From assembly GCF_030272615.1 (NCBI RefSeq), contig NC_081414.1, forward strand, positions 520,800,185 through 520,864,184: a stretch of DNA of 64,000 bases, in the 5' to 3' direction. This document shows positions 22,171-32,377 of the stretch, piece by piece. Source of the DNA: Cryptomeria japonica (lineage: Eukaryota > Streptophyta > Pinopsida > Cupressales > Cupressaceae). A model generated the notes under the pieces. The model saw only the letters and a list, made by a program, of their open reading frames with translations, was not told the DNA's origin and searched no databases. Numbering within the stretch: position 1 is the first letter of the stretch; each line of letters opens with the position of its first letter. Both the position numbers and the translations under genes were made by a program.

Positions 22171-24421
22171 TGTAGCATCCTAAAATTGCACCCTTTGCAA
22201 TTTTGACTGCATTTGGGGCCCTCGCCTTAGTGTTCTCATCCTCATGCTTGATCAAGACCTATTTATACCTCTATCATGCAACAATGTTCATATGATATCA
22301 TTTTACCTTGTTGGGACCCCTTAACCCTGGTCCAATTTGGGGTAGGATCAGGGCGTGGCACCTTGGTCCTCACTGGGACCATGGTGCCATGTCATGGTCC
22401 TCCCTAATTGGGGCCTAGGCCCTACCCAAAATTTGAGCGGGAATTACTTCTCCATGTCCACCTATGTCGGAAAATTAATATGATTGACGATGGGCAAGTA
22501 CATAAGGAGGTCTTACCCTCTCATTTAGGCATAAGATCATAAGGCGATAAGGCAAGGAGAACTATAGTCAAGCAATCAAGCATTGAAGCATTCATCATCA
22601 TACATTTCTAGAAGTCTTCAAAGCTGCATATTCTTCATTCATCAATTGTGCAGCAAGTTTACATTATTCATTTACAAGCATGTGTGTGTGTTAGGGTTTT
22701 GTCATGTCCATGCCATTTCATACAACATATGTGAAATTACCTTCAAGAAGCAAAGCATCATCATCAATCATTGCAGATTTGAGGTATACATTTGTTGGCA
22801 AGAGACACTGCACGGGTCATCTGGTCTCGTCATTGATGGCAACCCAAGTCAGTGTACCCATCCGCGTTGTTGTATTATATCATACTGGAAGTCAGATTGA
22901 ATATTTGTTCAAGTCCGACAATCTTAGAATAGAGCACCTGAAAGTGTTCAATATTCTGACTGGTACATCTTCTCAGGTTAACAATTTGTGTTACATTGGA
23001 CTACCTTATTCCATATTTTTAGCCTCCGGTGATGATTGGTGTGTGAGTTAGAAGCTTCTGTGTACCCGTTTTTCGTTTGACAATTCAGTATGGTCGACTT
23101 GCTTGGACAATCTTTATGTGGAATGATTTTAGTGATTGTTTTTGTGGTCCAACTGTTTTGTCCAGAAGTTTTGTTGACATGTAATCAATTGTTTTGGTCC
23201 ACATTAGTATTTGGGTTCGGATTTAGCCGACTGTTTGTACACATTTCATAAAGTGTTAAGTTTTCTTGAGCCGACATGTAATTGATTTAATTTATTGTTG
23301 CATATATATAATACCAATGCTTTTGATCATTCTAAAAGAGTCGAAGGTGTTATTGATCAATTGTGTGCAATTCCATGTGCGCAAGATAGAGATTTGTGAT
23401 CTAGATCTTAGCAAAATAGTGAAACAGAGCAGGATAAGACAAGAGTATGAAAAGTGTGCTTAATATGCTTAACTAGAACTATAATCAGGCATTTGTAGAT
23501 GTTATTCTTAGTTCATTCACTTCAGTGATATGTTGTAATTCATTTGTAGGCAGTGAGCCTCTCTTTCTTGAGCAGTGAACTCTAGGCAGTGTGCCCAAAT
23601 GCATGTGCATTCTCATTGTAAAACTTCTAATTGAGTATACTCATATTGTGGGTTCATCCCCACCATGGTTTTTCCCTTGGCTAGGTTTCCACGTATAAAA
23701 ATCTTGGTGTTATGGTGTTGTGGTTGTTTGTTTTGTATTCTTGCATCTTTCTTTTGATTAAATGCATTAAGTGGTTGAAAGAATAGATTAAAGTTAATTT
23801 GAAGAACACTAATACACCCCCCCCCCTCTCACTATTCCTTGATTCCAACAACATTTCCATTATTTATTACAAGTATTTGCAATATTTCATTCAAAATTGA
23901 TTCCTCAATCGAGGTTTGACTTAGGCAAACCCCTTATTCCCAACCTATTTATCTTTCTTTTTGTGTGTAGGAAACAGGTGCACAGTTGTACTTCTCAGAA
24001 TAAGCTTTAGACATAGAGATGGAACAACCCTTTTTGGTGTGCGAAAAATTCGGAGGACCATGTTGCCGCGCCATGGTCCCTTCTTTTTTGAGACGTTTTC
24101 ACGAGGCGGATCCGAATCAACTTATATTATTCAGATCCAGGAGCACGACAAAATCCTGAACCTATAACTTATTATTTTCAAATTTTTGTCTTCAATGTCA
24201 GCACTTTACCCTAAATCAGCATTTCAACTTACAAAAGAGGGAAAAACACATCATAATCAATCAATCCACTTAGTATTCAGTCCTTATTTGATTTGTGACT
24301 AAATCTAGTGGATTCCTCCCCTCTTTTGAGTATAAAGGAAATATTTCCCTCAAAGCGAAAATTGATTTGGTGATTTCTCCTTCTATGTTGCAAATAGCCA
24401 AATCAAATTTTCCCATTTACA
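22171..24421 (+). repeat. 5' LTR of element D, split by a solo LTR
   Basis: Starts TGTAGCATCCTAAAATTGC and ends CCCATTTACA. It matches 36790-37984 along its length except for the 1058-bp insertion 22793-23850. GC-rich palindromes with GGACCATGG/CCATGGTCC occur near 22376-22403 and 24054-24080. Confidence 0.9.
22793..23850 (+). mobile_element. Copia-type solo LTR
   Basis: Starts TGTTGGCAAGAG, ends GATTCCAACA, and is flanked by a perfect 5-bp duplication ACATT (22788-22792 and 23851-23855). The homologous LTR at 37410 has the uninterrupted target. Near its end it contains the copia LTR box CCATGGTTTTTCCC... GGTTTCCACGTATAAAA (23661-23700) and a poly-C run before TCTCACTATTCC. There are no internal genes, so it is a solo LTR left by intra-element recombination. 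Two ~100-codon ORFs around 22583-23051 are chance frames. Confidence 0.9.
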
Positions 24422-25390
24422 TTTTGGTGAACCTGACTTCTTACACCATTAATTCTGATTTTTGTTTTCAGATCTGAGTGTATGCAATTAAAAATTCAAG
24501 TTTTCATTTACAAGTTTGATCTCATTGCAAATTTTAAAAATTTAGAGGTTAATTTCATTAAAACCCTAATTTTTTATTTCAAAATTAAGCTTGTGAAATG
24601 TTTAATGTGAATTAATTATTTCAGATCTGAGCACTTTTTTAATTTCAAAATTCAAATTTTCATCTACAAGACAAATTTCGCAATTAAATTATAAAATTAA
24701 GTAGTTAATTTCAAAAACCCTAATTTTTAAAAAAAATTAAAATTGAGTTTGTAGGTTGTTTAAATTTTGAATTTCCCTTTTCAAATTTGGTTATTAATTT
24801 CAATTCCAATTCAAAATTACAATCTTGGATCAAATTTCAATTTCAAATTTCAATTTTAAAAATTAAGAGGTTATTTTCACAAGGCCCTAATTTTAAATTT
24901 AAATCTCTTTTGGATAATTTTAATTAAGAGATTATTTTTACATAATCCTAATTTTAAATTTAAATTTCCTAGAAAATTGCATTTTATTCTTTCAATCAAT
25001 TTGCTTATTTAATCGAATAATCATTTTTAAAAATTTTGCTTTATTCAATTTTTCAAATTTCAAATTTCAAATTCTCATTTTCAAAATCAAAAATCAAAAA
25101 TCAAGATTGTGAATTTCATCAATTTAAATAAAATAAGAGGTTTTATTTATAAAATCTTAATTTATTTTGATTAAAAATTCATCATGGCAATTAATGGATT
25201 TGATTTATTTGCTATTTCACATATGATTACATTACTTTCTACGTACATTTATTATAATCATGTGTTGGAGAATGGTTTCTTTCACCTAATCTTACTTCTT
25301 TTCATTCATAGCACATGGACATATTGTGTTTAGACTTTCAAAATTCTTCTGTTTCAATCAGTTTGATCTCAAAGCTTTCATCTATCATGT
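24422..25390 (+). other. Primer-binding site and AT-rich leader of element D
   Basis: TTTTGGTGAACCTGAC at 24422 directly follows the LTR and matches the site of the TR-GAG element (TTTTGGTGAACCCGAC on the minus strand before 32378). The remaining ~950 bases are AAATTT-rich with repeated AAACCCTAATTTT blocks and no gene. Confidence 0.6.
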
Positions 25391-25875
25391 ATGTTGTGTT
25401 ATGGTGATTTTTTGGTAAAATGCATTTCATACGTAGATTGCCTCAAAGCTTTTGTAGATCACAATACTACAGATGTCCATGAAAAACTTAAAACTTTTAC
25501 CTCTCCTAGGGTATCCAATGTGAATGAAGAAAGAGCTAATACTCCTATTAGCGATCTCTCTAATGGAGAGCAAACATTGAAGTGCAACATGGCCCCATCT
25601 TCTTCTCATACACATACCCTTGTGCAAGGGGGGCAAAATCAAAATATTGGTGTTTCCATTCTAGATTCTCCTTATTCTCCTAGAGCCTATCTTAAACATC
25701 AAAACATTTGTAGAGAAGATTATGTCATGCATTTCATTCATGATCTCTCTCCCCACATAAAATTAAGTAAATATGAGGCCTTAGATGATAAGGATTTTCC
25801 CTCACAATTAACAAAGAGGATATGCATGATGAAAGAGAAGAAAATCCTCTTCCACAAGATATTCCTTCTTCATCT
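25391..25875 (+). pseudogene. Element D ORF, 5' part, interrupted by TR-GAG insertion
   Basis: An open stretch (ATG candidate at 25391) encodes a Ser/Asn/His-rich segment and DLSPHIKLSKYEALDDKDFP, then one frame change between 25800 and 25816. The frame continues without a break on the far side of the TR-GAG at 33616 once the duplication is discounted. I recognise no domain in this half. By position it should be the N-terminal part of the Gag-like protein of D. Confidence 0.5.
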
Positions 25876-27100
25876 TGTAAAGCGGAAAATCGCGATCGAA
25901 CCCTAGTTGCTCTCCCCTCTTCCAACTCCAAGGAGAGAGAAGGGAGATTCACTCTAGGGTTGATGGTTTTCACTTAGGGGAGAGACTTTACATTCAAAAG
26001 AGGGGTTGAAAACCCACAAGATCCAATCCCACGCAATGCAAGATTGGATGCTAAATGAGTTTCAAGGGTTATGACAGCAAGGCTACCCTCTTTTGTAAAG
26101 AATGTGCATAGAAGAATTAAGCTAGGAATGCATAGAAAGTGAGAAAGATTCACTTATAAACTGAGATAGGAATACAGTATGAAGCTGCGGACCTGGAATT
26201 AGCAGTAAAATGTCGATACGACGTTGTCCTGTAAATTTGAGCGAAAGTTGTCGGGACGATGGCGCCCGAGCGCCATGGTCCTCCGAAAAATCCGCAAAAC
26301 GAAGGGGGATCTGTTCGTCTCTGCACAAGGATTCCAGATCTTCAATTTCAGCCGCGTACCTGCAACCTACACACAGAAAAGCGAAGACGATTGGGGGGTT
26401 AGGGATTAGGGGTTTGCCTTTAGGTCAAACCCCGGTTTTGGAATTAACCAAGAAATGAGCAATGTTGTAAATGTAAATGTTTGTAATGTAAAACAAGTAC
26501 TAATACCTTGTTGTAAGGATGTTTGTATCCTTATGTGCAAAGGTATAGATGTTGTATGTTGTATGTTGTAGTAGTATGTTGTAAGTGATCTCCTCTTCAA
26601 TGGTTGAATCCTTGTCTTGAATGCAACACTTAGCCTTGAATGGAGACTTGAAATGATCAATTGCTTGAAAGAATGCTTGAATGCTTGAGTATAGTTTCCA
26701 CGCTTTTTCCATCATATCGAATGAAAGAGGAAAATGTAGTTTATATACTTGTCAATTAGGGCTGATAGACTGATTTTCCCGACCTTAGGCCGACCAGGAA
26801 AGATAATTTTCCAATTTGCAAACATAAAGACCCGAAGTCCAAAAGAGACCGGACCCAAAATAGGACCCAGGGACCAGGGCGCTGGGCGCCATGGTCCTGG
26901 AGGACCAGGGCGTTGGGCGCTCTGGTCCCACCTCCCGGGATAGCAGGGTGCAAAGGAGGTTCACGCCAGGGTGCAAGAAAATGCAGTTTTCAGTGTCATA
27001 ATCAGGTTTCGGGGTCTCCATTCAGGTTGCGTGTTGCGTCGCCATCGTGAAGACCCAAATGCGGTCGAAATTGCAAGTGTCACAATTTTAGGACGCTACA
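25876..27100 (-). repeat. 3' LTR of the TR-GAG element
   Basis: 1225 bp, highly similar to 32378-33610. TATATAAA lies on the minus strand at 26740-26747. Two tandem GGACCAGGGCGC/GCGCC.TGGTCC hairpins (26870-26935) lie upstream of it in U3, and a third, GGACGATGGCGC-CCGA-GCGCCATGGTCC (26254-26282), lies downstream. ORFs called inside it are chance frames. Confidence 0.92.
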
Positions 27101-27869
27101 TTTAGCCCCCACTTTAGCGGGAGTATGTATGCTCATACTTCCGGTAAAGTACAAGGAAACAATATTGAAAGACTTTCACCACGTCAAGGAGGCAAGACAT
27201 ACCAAGCCCCCAGTGGACTAAGGATCTTACGACTTTGATTGACAAAGTAAAAGGGAAGATCACGAGGGAGAACCATGACTGTCAGTAGTAAGGTTCCCTC
27301 ACTATGAGTCATGCAAGAAAGATATCAAAAATTTTCAAGGCAAAGCTAAATTTGTCAAGAAATTTTCAAGTATCTTGAAAATATATGAACGGGATGTATG
27401 CCCCCCTACGTTAAAGCGATCGCACACGCCTCACCGGGGGTGATTGCTTTAAGGTAGTGATACATATGAGAAAGGAGCATGTTATCACAAGGATTTAGCC
27501 CCCAAGTGTGAGATAACCCCAAGGATAATAGACACAAAACACAAAGCACGAGGTGACTTCACTTTCCTCGGGGTCAGTATGCTGTATGATAATTCATGTA
27601 TATCATATGTATGCATAATTGTTCTTCATTCCCCAATCAAGGAAGGTCACCTAGAAAAAGGGAACACATGTGTCTTTTGAGTCAACATGAGAGAGATCGA
27701 GAGATCTCAATGCTTTGCATCGTCCTCAAGTAGACAACACTAAGGACAACAAATAGAAGAATGAGAATAACATATAGAAGAAGTAACACAAGAGAGGAGG
27801 AGAGAATCTGCTATGCTAATGTAACTAGTCTAGCACGTCATCTACCCCTCGATCTTGCTGATCAATGTT
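27101..27869 (-). other. 3' untranslated region and polypurine tract of TR-GAG
   Basis: The minus strand reads GCTAAAGTGGGGGCTAAA directly before the LTR (27101-27118), identical to the tract of element D at 36772-36789. The rest contains no gene. ORFs on the plus strand here are short and unsupported. Confidence 0.7.
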
Positions 27870-30800
27870 TCAGGAAGGCAGGGAACACGCTAGAGGAGGA
27901 ACATTCAACACAGCAGATGGAGCTATCACAAGATCCAAACAAAGGTTGTGTTCATGTTCCAAGCCACGTTGTTCTTGTCTAGGAGCTAGGATAAGTGCTT
28001 TAGAAAATTCATTAGATAAATGGTTATCAATATCAACAAGTTCATATTCACTATCAGAAGCAAGAGGAGCAACATTTTCATCATGAATAACATTTTCATC
28101 TATAGCATCATCAAGATTTATAAAAATAGGGTCTTTAATTCGCACAGGATCAAGACCATCATGTATCTTATGTTTTGGAGATTTTGGAGAAAATGGAATA
28201 ATGCTTGTTGAAGGTGTTTTTGGAGATTGCAAAGTTTGAGAAGCAGCTGCTTGAGCTCTAAGACGACGCTTTTGTCGGCGTTCACGTGCAGAACAATTTC
28301 GTCTAGTCTTAGTAGGAAGTGAAGAAGATTGAGGAGGAGGAATGTTCTCATCCTTATCACTTGGGTGTTTAGGTTGTGGTCTCTTAGGCTGAACAATAGG
28401 AGAAGAAGAAGGTCTCTTCTCTCTATAAAAAGAAGGAGGAGGGACTGCTCCATATAAAGGAGGAATTTTTGGTTTAGGAAGGAGACCAAGTCCATCATGA
28501 CGAGGAGGGATAGGTCTACTTTTAGGAAGTTTATTAGATATAGACATAGTCACATCCATGGGAACGGGTTGGGAATCTTCTTGAGGAAAGACATTAGTTT
28601 TATCTTTCAAAGGAAGAACTTCCTTCTCAAGAACGATAGGAATATCAAGTTTAGGTGTTCTAGGTTCACTTAGAGATAGGATCATATCTGTTTTCCACTT
28701 TTGATAAGATTTGAAAAGATGATCACTTCGCGGAGGAAGAGATTGGAATTGTTTAGGCCAAAAGTAATCAATAGGAACGCTAGAAGTTCTTTCAGCTGGT
28801 TTAAAGAGACTATGATTGACAGTAACAACTTCACCATTATGGGGAAATTTCAAACACTTATGAATAGGAGAAGCAATAGCTTTCATGGAAGATAGCCAAG
28901 GATAGCCAAGCTTCACACGAAATTGTTCGGAAGATGGAATAATAGCAAAGTTCACACCAAGGGATTTGTTATGGACCTCAATAGGCAATGTAATAGAACC
29001 ATTTGCAGGAGAAGAAAATGGATCAAATAGTTTCACAATCACATCTGTTTTGTCATATATCACTTTATTCAATTGCAAAGTAAAAAGAAATTCTTCAGTA
29101 ATAACATTAACCATGCACGAAGGATCAATAAGCACTCCACAGCAAGGTGTATTCTTGACTTTTGCAACTATATATAAAGGACCATCAGGTGCCCTAATGG
29201 TTTCACTGGAATCAAATGTGATGGAAGGTTCTCTAGGGTTTTCTTGCTGCTCTACAAAGTTAATCACATTTGGAGTCATAGACACAAGACCATCAGATGA
29301 AAAAGAGGAATCATTAGTCTCAATCGCATTAGAGGTATGAGAAGGTAATGGATCAGTGAAAATCTGAAGATTTTGATTAGGAGGAGCTACAGATGTATTG
29401 CCTTTATCATTCACTCCAGAAACAGAAATAGTATTATTATCAATCAAATCTTGAATTTTACCCTTTAAAGAAAAACATTTTTCAGTATCATGCCCAGGCT
29501 GACGATGAAATTGACAAAACGCTTTGTTATCAAAATAAGGTGAAGTAATCTTTGCAGGATCAATTTGCCTTATAGGAGGAAGAGTAAGCACATTTTGTTC
29601 CAATAACTTATTCATAATACTATGCAATGATTCATTCAAAGGAGTATACTTTCTTTCTTTCTTGAAAAATTTAAAAATAGGAGGCACACCTGATGCTGCA
29701 TTCACATTGTTGTTGATGATGTTTTCATTGAATTTGATGAAATCTCTGTTCGGTTTTAACTTCCCAAATGGTTGTTGACTGCTATCACCCTTATCACTCG
29801 GAGCCATAGGATGTGATTGTTCCATTTGACTCACAGTCAGTTGATAATTGTGAAGAGTTGCACACAACTGTTGGAAAGAAGTAAACTCAGAAAACAGAAG
29901 CTTGTCTCGAATATCTTTTTGTAAATTAGAAATAAAGATTCTTTGAATATCTGGAAAAGAAATTTGAGCATACAAATGCTTATATCTACCAATAAAATCA
30001 GTCACTTTTTCTTTAACACCTTGTTTACAATGCATTAAATCAATCAAAGTAACTTTAGGACTTATATTGTTTTGAAATTGTTGAATGAAAGCATTTGCAA
30101 GTTGTTCGAAAGAAGTAATAGAATAGGAAGGCAACGAGCAATACCATTGTAGGGCTTTGTCTCTTAATGTTCTAGTGAACAGTTTTGCAAGCAACCTTTG
30201 GTCATAAGCAAAATCAGTACATATTGTTTGAAAAGTCTTAACATGCGTTAGAGGATCACCTTTACCATTATAAAGCTCCAAATGCGGAATTTCAACATGT
30301 TTAGGGGGAATAGCTCGAACAATGTCAAGAGAAAGTGGGCTCGCAACATCAAATGTGGGCACACTAAACTTAGATTGATTCATAGAGGCAATTTGTTGCT
30401 GTAAAGAAGAGACAGTTTGTTCAAGATTGTTAATGGTCGCTTTAGTCGAAGAGTTCATATTAGATGTGTAAGATTGTGATGGAGGTGTTATGTTATCAAA
30501 AGAAGGTAAAGAGTAAGGTGGTGGGACTCTATGATAATTAGTCATAGGAGATGATTGGACAGGAGGAACACTACAAGGAGGAATGAAATGATTGAATGAA
30601 TTGCCCCCTTGCATCATGTTCATTTGTGGAGATGTAATAGGGACACTCATTGAAGGAGTGAATGAAGAAATCGGATTAAATGAAGGAAGAGGGTTAATTG
30701 AAGAGGAAGGATCGCCCCCATGACTGGTGATCACAGGAGGAATGTCTTGTGTAGAAGTAGCCATTATGTTTGATGTAAAGGTAGGTATGCTAGCAGTAGG

Positions 30801-31238
30801 AGTCGTCAAAGGAATAGAATGATTGACTTGAGTAGGAGGTTGTGTATAACCCAAATTTTCAGCACAACTCTTCATAGGCATCACATTTGAATCCACAATG
30901 TGTGCAATACCACGCAAAATATCAATTCCATTCTTATCACTTTGAAGCATACGTTTTAGACCCTCAATTAAAGGAAGAGCTTGACTATCGGGGTATTCTT
31001 GAGACATCCATTGTCGAAAATCGTCAAATTGGTTATCCAATTTCGAAAGTTGTTCTTCAGAAACCTCATGGAGAGCTTCTTCATCATTAGGAGGATTAGA
31101 GGAATTACCCATGTCCTCGTTAAAAAGGCTATTCAAATTAGGTTCCATCTCCTCAGTAGTTAAACCTCGGAAAGACTTAATTCTACGGCTTCGTCTAACG
31201 GGAATAGTGTAAGTAGGGCTTATTGTTGTAAAACTCAT
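27870..31238 (-). CDS. gag: Gag-protease-like polyprotein of TR-GAG, 1122 aa, intact
   Basis: One uninterrupted minus-strand frame. The N-terminal ~300 residues are Ser/Pro/Asn-rich with a short heptad-like stretch (NNLEQTVSSLQQQIASMNQ). The Retrotrans_gag domain is at about 315-470 (LYNGKGDPLTHVKTF, ALQWYCSLPSYSITSFEQL, DFIGRYKHLYAQI). A zinc knuckle CQFHRQPGHDTEKC (C-X2-H-X4-H-X4-C) sits near 572-585. A protease-like fold follows at about 690-830 (GVLIDPSCMVNVI, ITLPIEVH, VKLGYPWLSSMKAI), in which the D-[ST]-G triad reads D-P-S. The C-terminal 280 residues are Pro/Lys-rich and basic (RRNCSARERRQKRRLRAQ). The absence of stops over 3.4 kb beside heavily decayed neighbours implies recent origin or selection. 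Particles would need a helper element for reverse transcription and integration. Confidence 0.93.
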   Translation of the reverse strand: MSFTTISPTYTIPVRRSRRIKSFRGLTTEEMEPNLNSLFNEDMGNSSNPPNDEEALHEVSEEQLSKLDNQFDDFRQWMSQEYPDSQALPLIEGLKRMLQSDKNGIDILRGIAHIVDSNVMPMKSCAENLGYTQPPTQVNHSIPLTTPTASIPTFTSNIMATSTQDIPPVITSHGGDPSSSINPLPSFNPISSFTPSMSVPITSPQMNMMQGGNSFNHFIPPCSVPPVQSSPMTNYHRVPPPYSLPSFDNITPPSQSYTSNMNSSTKATINNLEQTVSSLQQQIASMNQSKFSVPTFDVASPLSLDIVRAIPPKHVEIPHLELYNGKGDPLTHVKTFQTICTDFAYDQRLLAKLFTRTLRDKALQWYCSLPSYSITSFEQLANAFIQQFQNNISPKVTLIDLMHCKQGVKEKVTDFIGRYKHLYAQISFPDIQRIFISNLQKDIRDKLLFSEFTSFQQLCATLHNYQLTVSQMEQSHPMAPSDKGDSSQQPFGKLKPNRDFIKFNENIINNNVNAASGVPPIFKFFKKERKYTPLNESLHSIMNKLLEQNVLTLPPIRQIDPAKITSPYFDNKAFCQFHRQPGHDTEKCFSLKGKIQDLIDNNTISVSGVNDKGNTSVAPPNQNLQIFTDPLPSHTSNAIETNDSSFSSDGLVSMTPNVINFVEQQENPREPSITFDSSETIRAPDGPLYIVAKVKNTPCCGVLIDPSCMVNVITEEFLFTLQLNKVIYDKTDVIVKLFDPFSSPANGSITLPIEVHNKSLGVNFAIIPSSEQFRVKLGYPWLSSMKAIASPIHKCLKFPHNGEVVTVNHSLFKPAERTSSVPIDYFWPKQFQSLPPRSDHLFKSYQKWKTDMILSLSEPRTPKLDIPIVLEKEVLPLKDKTNVFPQEDSQPVPMDVTMSISNKLPKSRPIPPRHDGLGLLPKPKIPPLYGAVPPPSFYREKRPSSSPIVQPKRPQPKHPSDKDENIPPPQSSSLPTKTRRNCSARERRQKRRLRAQAAASQTLQSPKTPSTSIIPFSPKSPKHKIHDGLDPVRIKDPIFINLDDAIDENVIHDENVAPLASDSEYELVDIDNHLSNEFSKALILAPRQEQRGLEHEHNLCLDLVIAPSAVLNVPPLACSLPS

Positions 31239-32377
31239 GCACTAGAGAGAGAGAGAAAGTTTTGAATTTAGAGGTAGCAATTTTCAGTAAAATCAGCCAA
31301 TCTTCTGGATTTAAGCTATTAAATACAATCAGGACAATCTCCCGAAATTTCAGAAAAAATGTCAGGGACTGTGGCACTTCGGAGTGCACACGGTCCCGGC
31401 AACTTTTTTCGAAATTTGCAGGGATGAAAGTTATGATGATTTTAGAGCTAATCTGAAAAAATTGAGTGGTTTTACGATCTGTAGATAGGCCAAATTAAAG
31501 TTGCAATCTCGAAATTGAACCCTACCAAGATTGTCGAAAAATGCAAAAATTTGAATTTTGAAAAAGAGAGGGAAACTGAAATTTTGAATTTTATGATTTT
31601 AGAGGGAATGTCAAGAGCAATGCAAATTTTGAAATTTAAAAATTGACTCAATTTCACGCAAAATTCAATTTTGAAAGCGGAAATTAAAGTTGTTGTAATT
31701 AAGCACTTAATTTCAAAAGTCACAAATTGCAAGAATTTGAATAAAGCACTGAAATTTTTAATGAATGCAAACACACTTTTCAGATTTAGGACAGTAAGAA
31801 CACAATTTTGACACAAATTTTCAATTTCAATGATTTTTGAATGATTAGAAGCGTTAATCCAAGCAATCCCTAGACCAACTTTGACTTTAATTTTGAAAGT
31901 GTTATAATTGATAAAATCAGCCAAAATTCTGGATTTTAGCAGGAAAATACAGTAAGATCTAGCTCCCAAAATTTCGGAAAAAATGTCAGGGACGATGGCG
32001 CTCGGAGTGCACACGGTCCTCGCAACTTTTTTCCAAATTTTCAGGGATGAAAGATATTGTGATTTTATTGCGGAATCCAAAGTTACAGTTGATTTGGAAA
32101 TGTTTTGATCAGTGAAATTGTCGGACAAAGGTTGAATCAAGAGGGTTTTAAAAATTAGGGTTTTAACACTTAACCACTTAATTTTCAAAATTAAAGCACA
32201 AATATGAATTGGTAATTTGTAATAGAAGGATAGATCTGAAACAAGCATTAACATTTAGACATTTCACAAGCTTAATTACTAAAAAGAAAATTTAGGGTTT
32301 TTATGCAATTAACCTCTAAAATTTTTAGATCTAACCATGAATAATCAGAAAGGATGTTCACGTCGGGTTCACCAAAA
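31239..32377 (-). other. Leader and primer-binding site of TR-GAG, with internal duplication
   Basis: The 5' leader of the element (minus strand). About 150 bases are present twice in direct orientation (about 31300-31460 and 31917-32075), each containing GTCAGGGAC...CGGAGTGCACACGGTCC. A primer site, TTTTGGTGAACCCGAC on the minus strand, touches the LTR at 32377. No gene: the 260-codon minus-strand ORF at 31472-32254 is a low-complexity Phe/Lys/Ile-rich frame in AT-rich DNA. Confidence 0.7.

Noticed and set aside
22583-23051. Overlapping ORFs of 105 and 115 codons
   Set aside because: Span the junction between D's LTR and the nested solo LTR, so the frame is accidental.
31472-32254. 260-codon minus-strand ORF
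   Set aside because: Lies in the AT-rich leader of the TR-GAG, is low in complexity (Phe, Lys, Ile, Ser), has no recognisable motif and contains the leader duplication.
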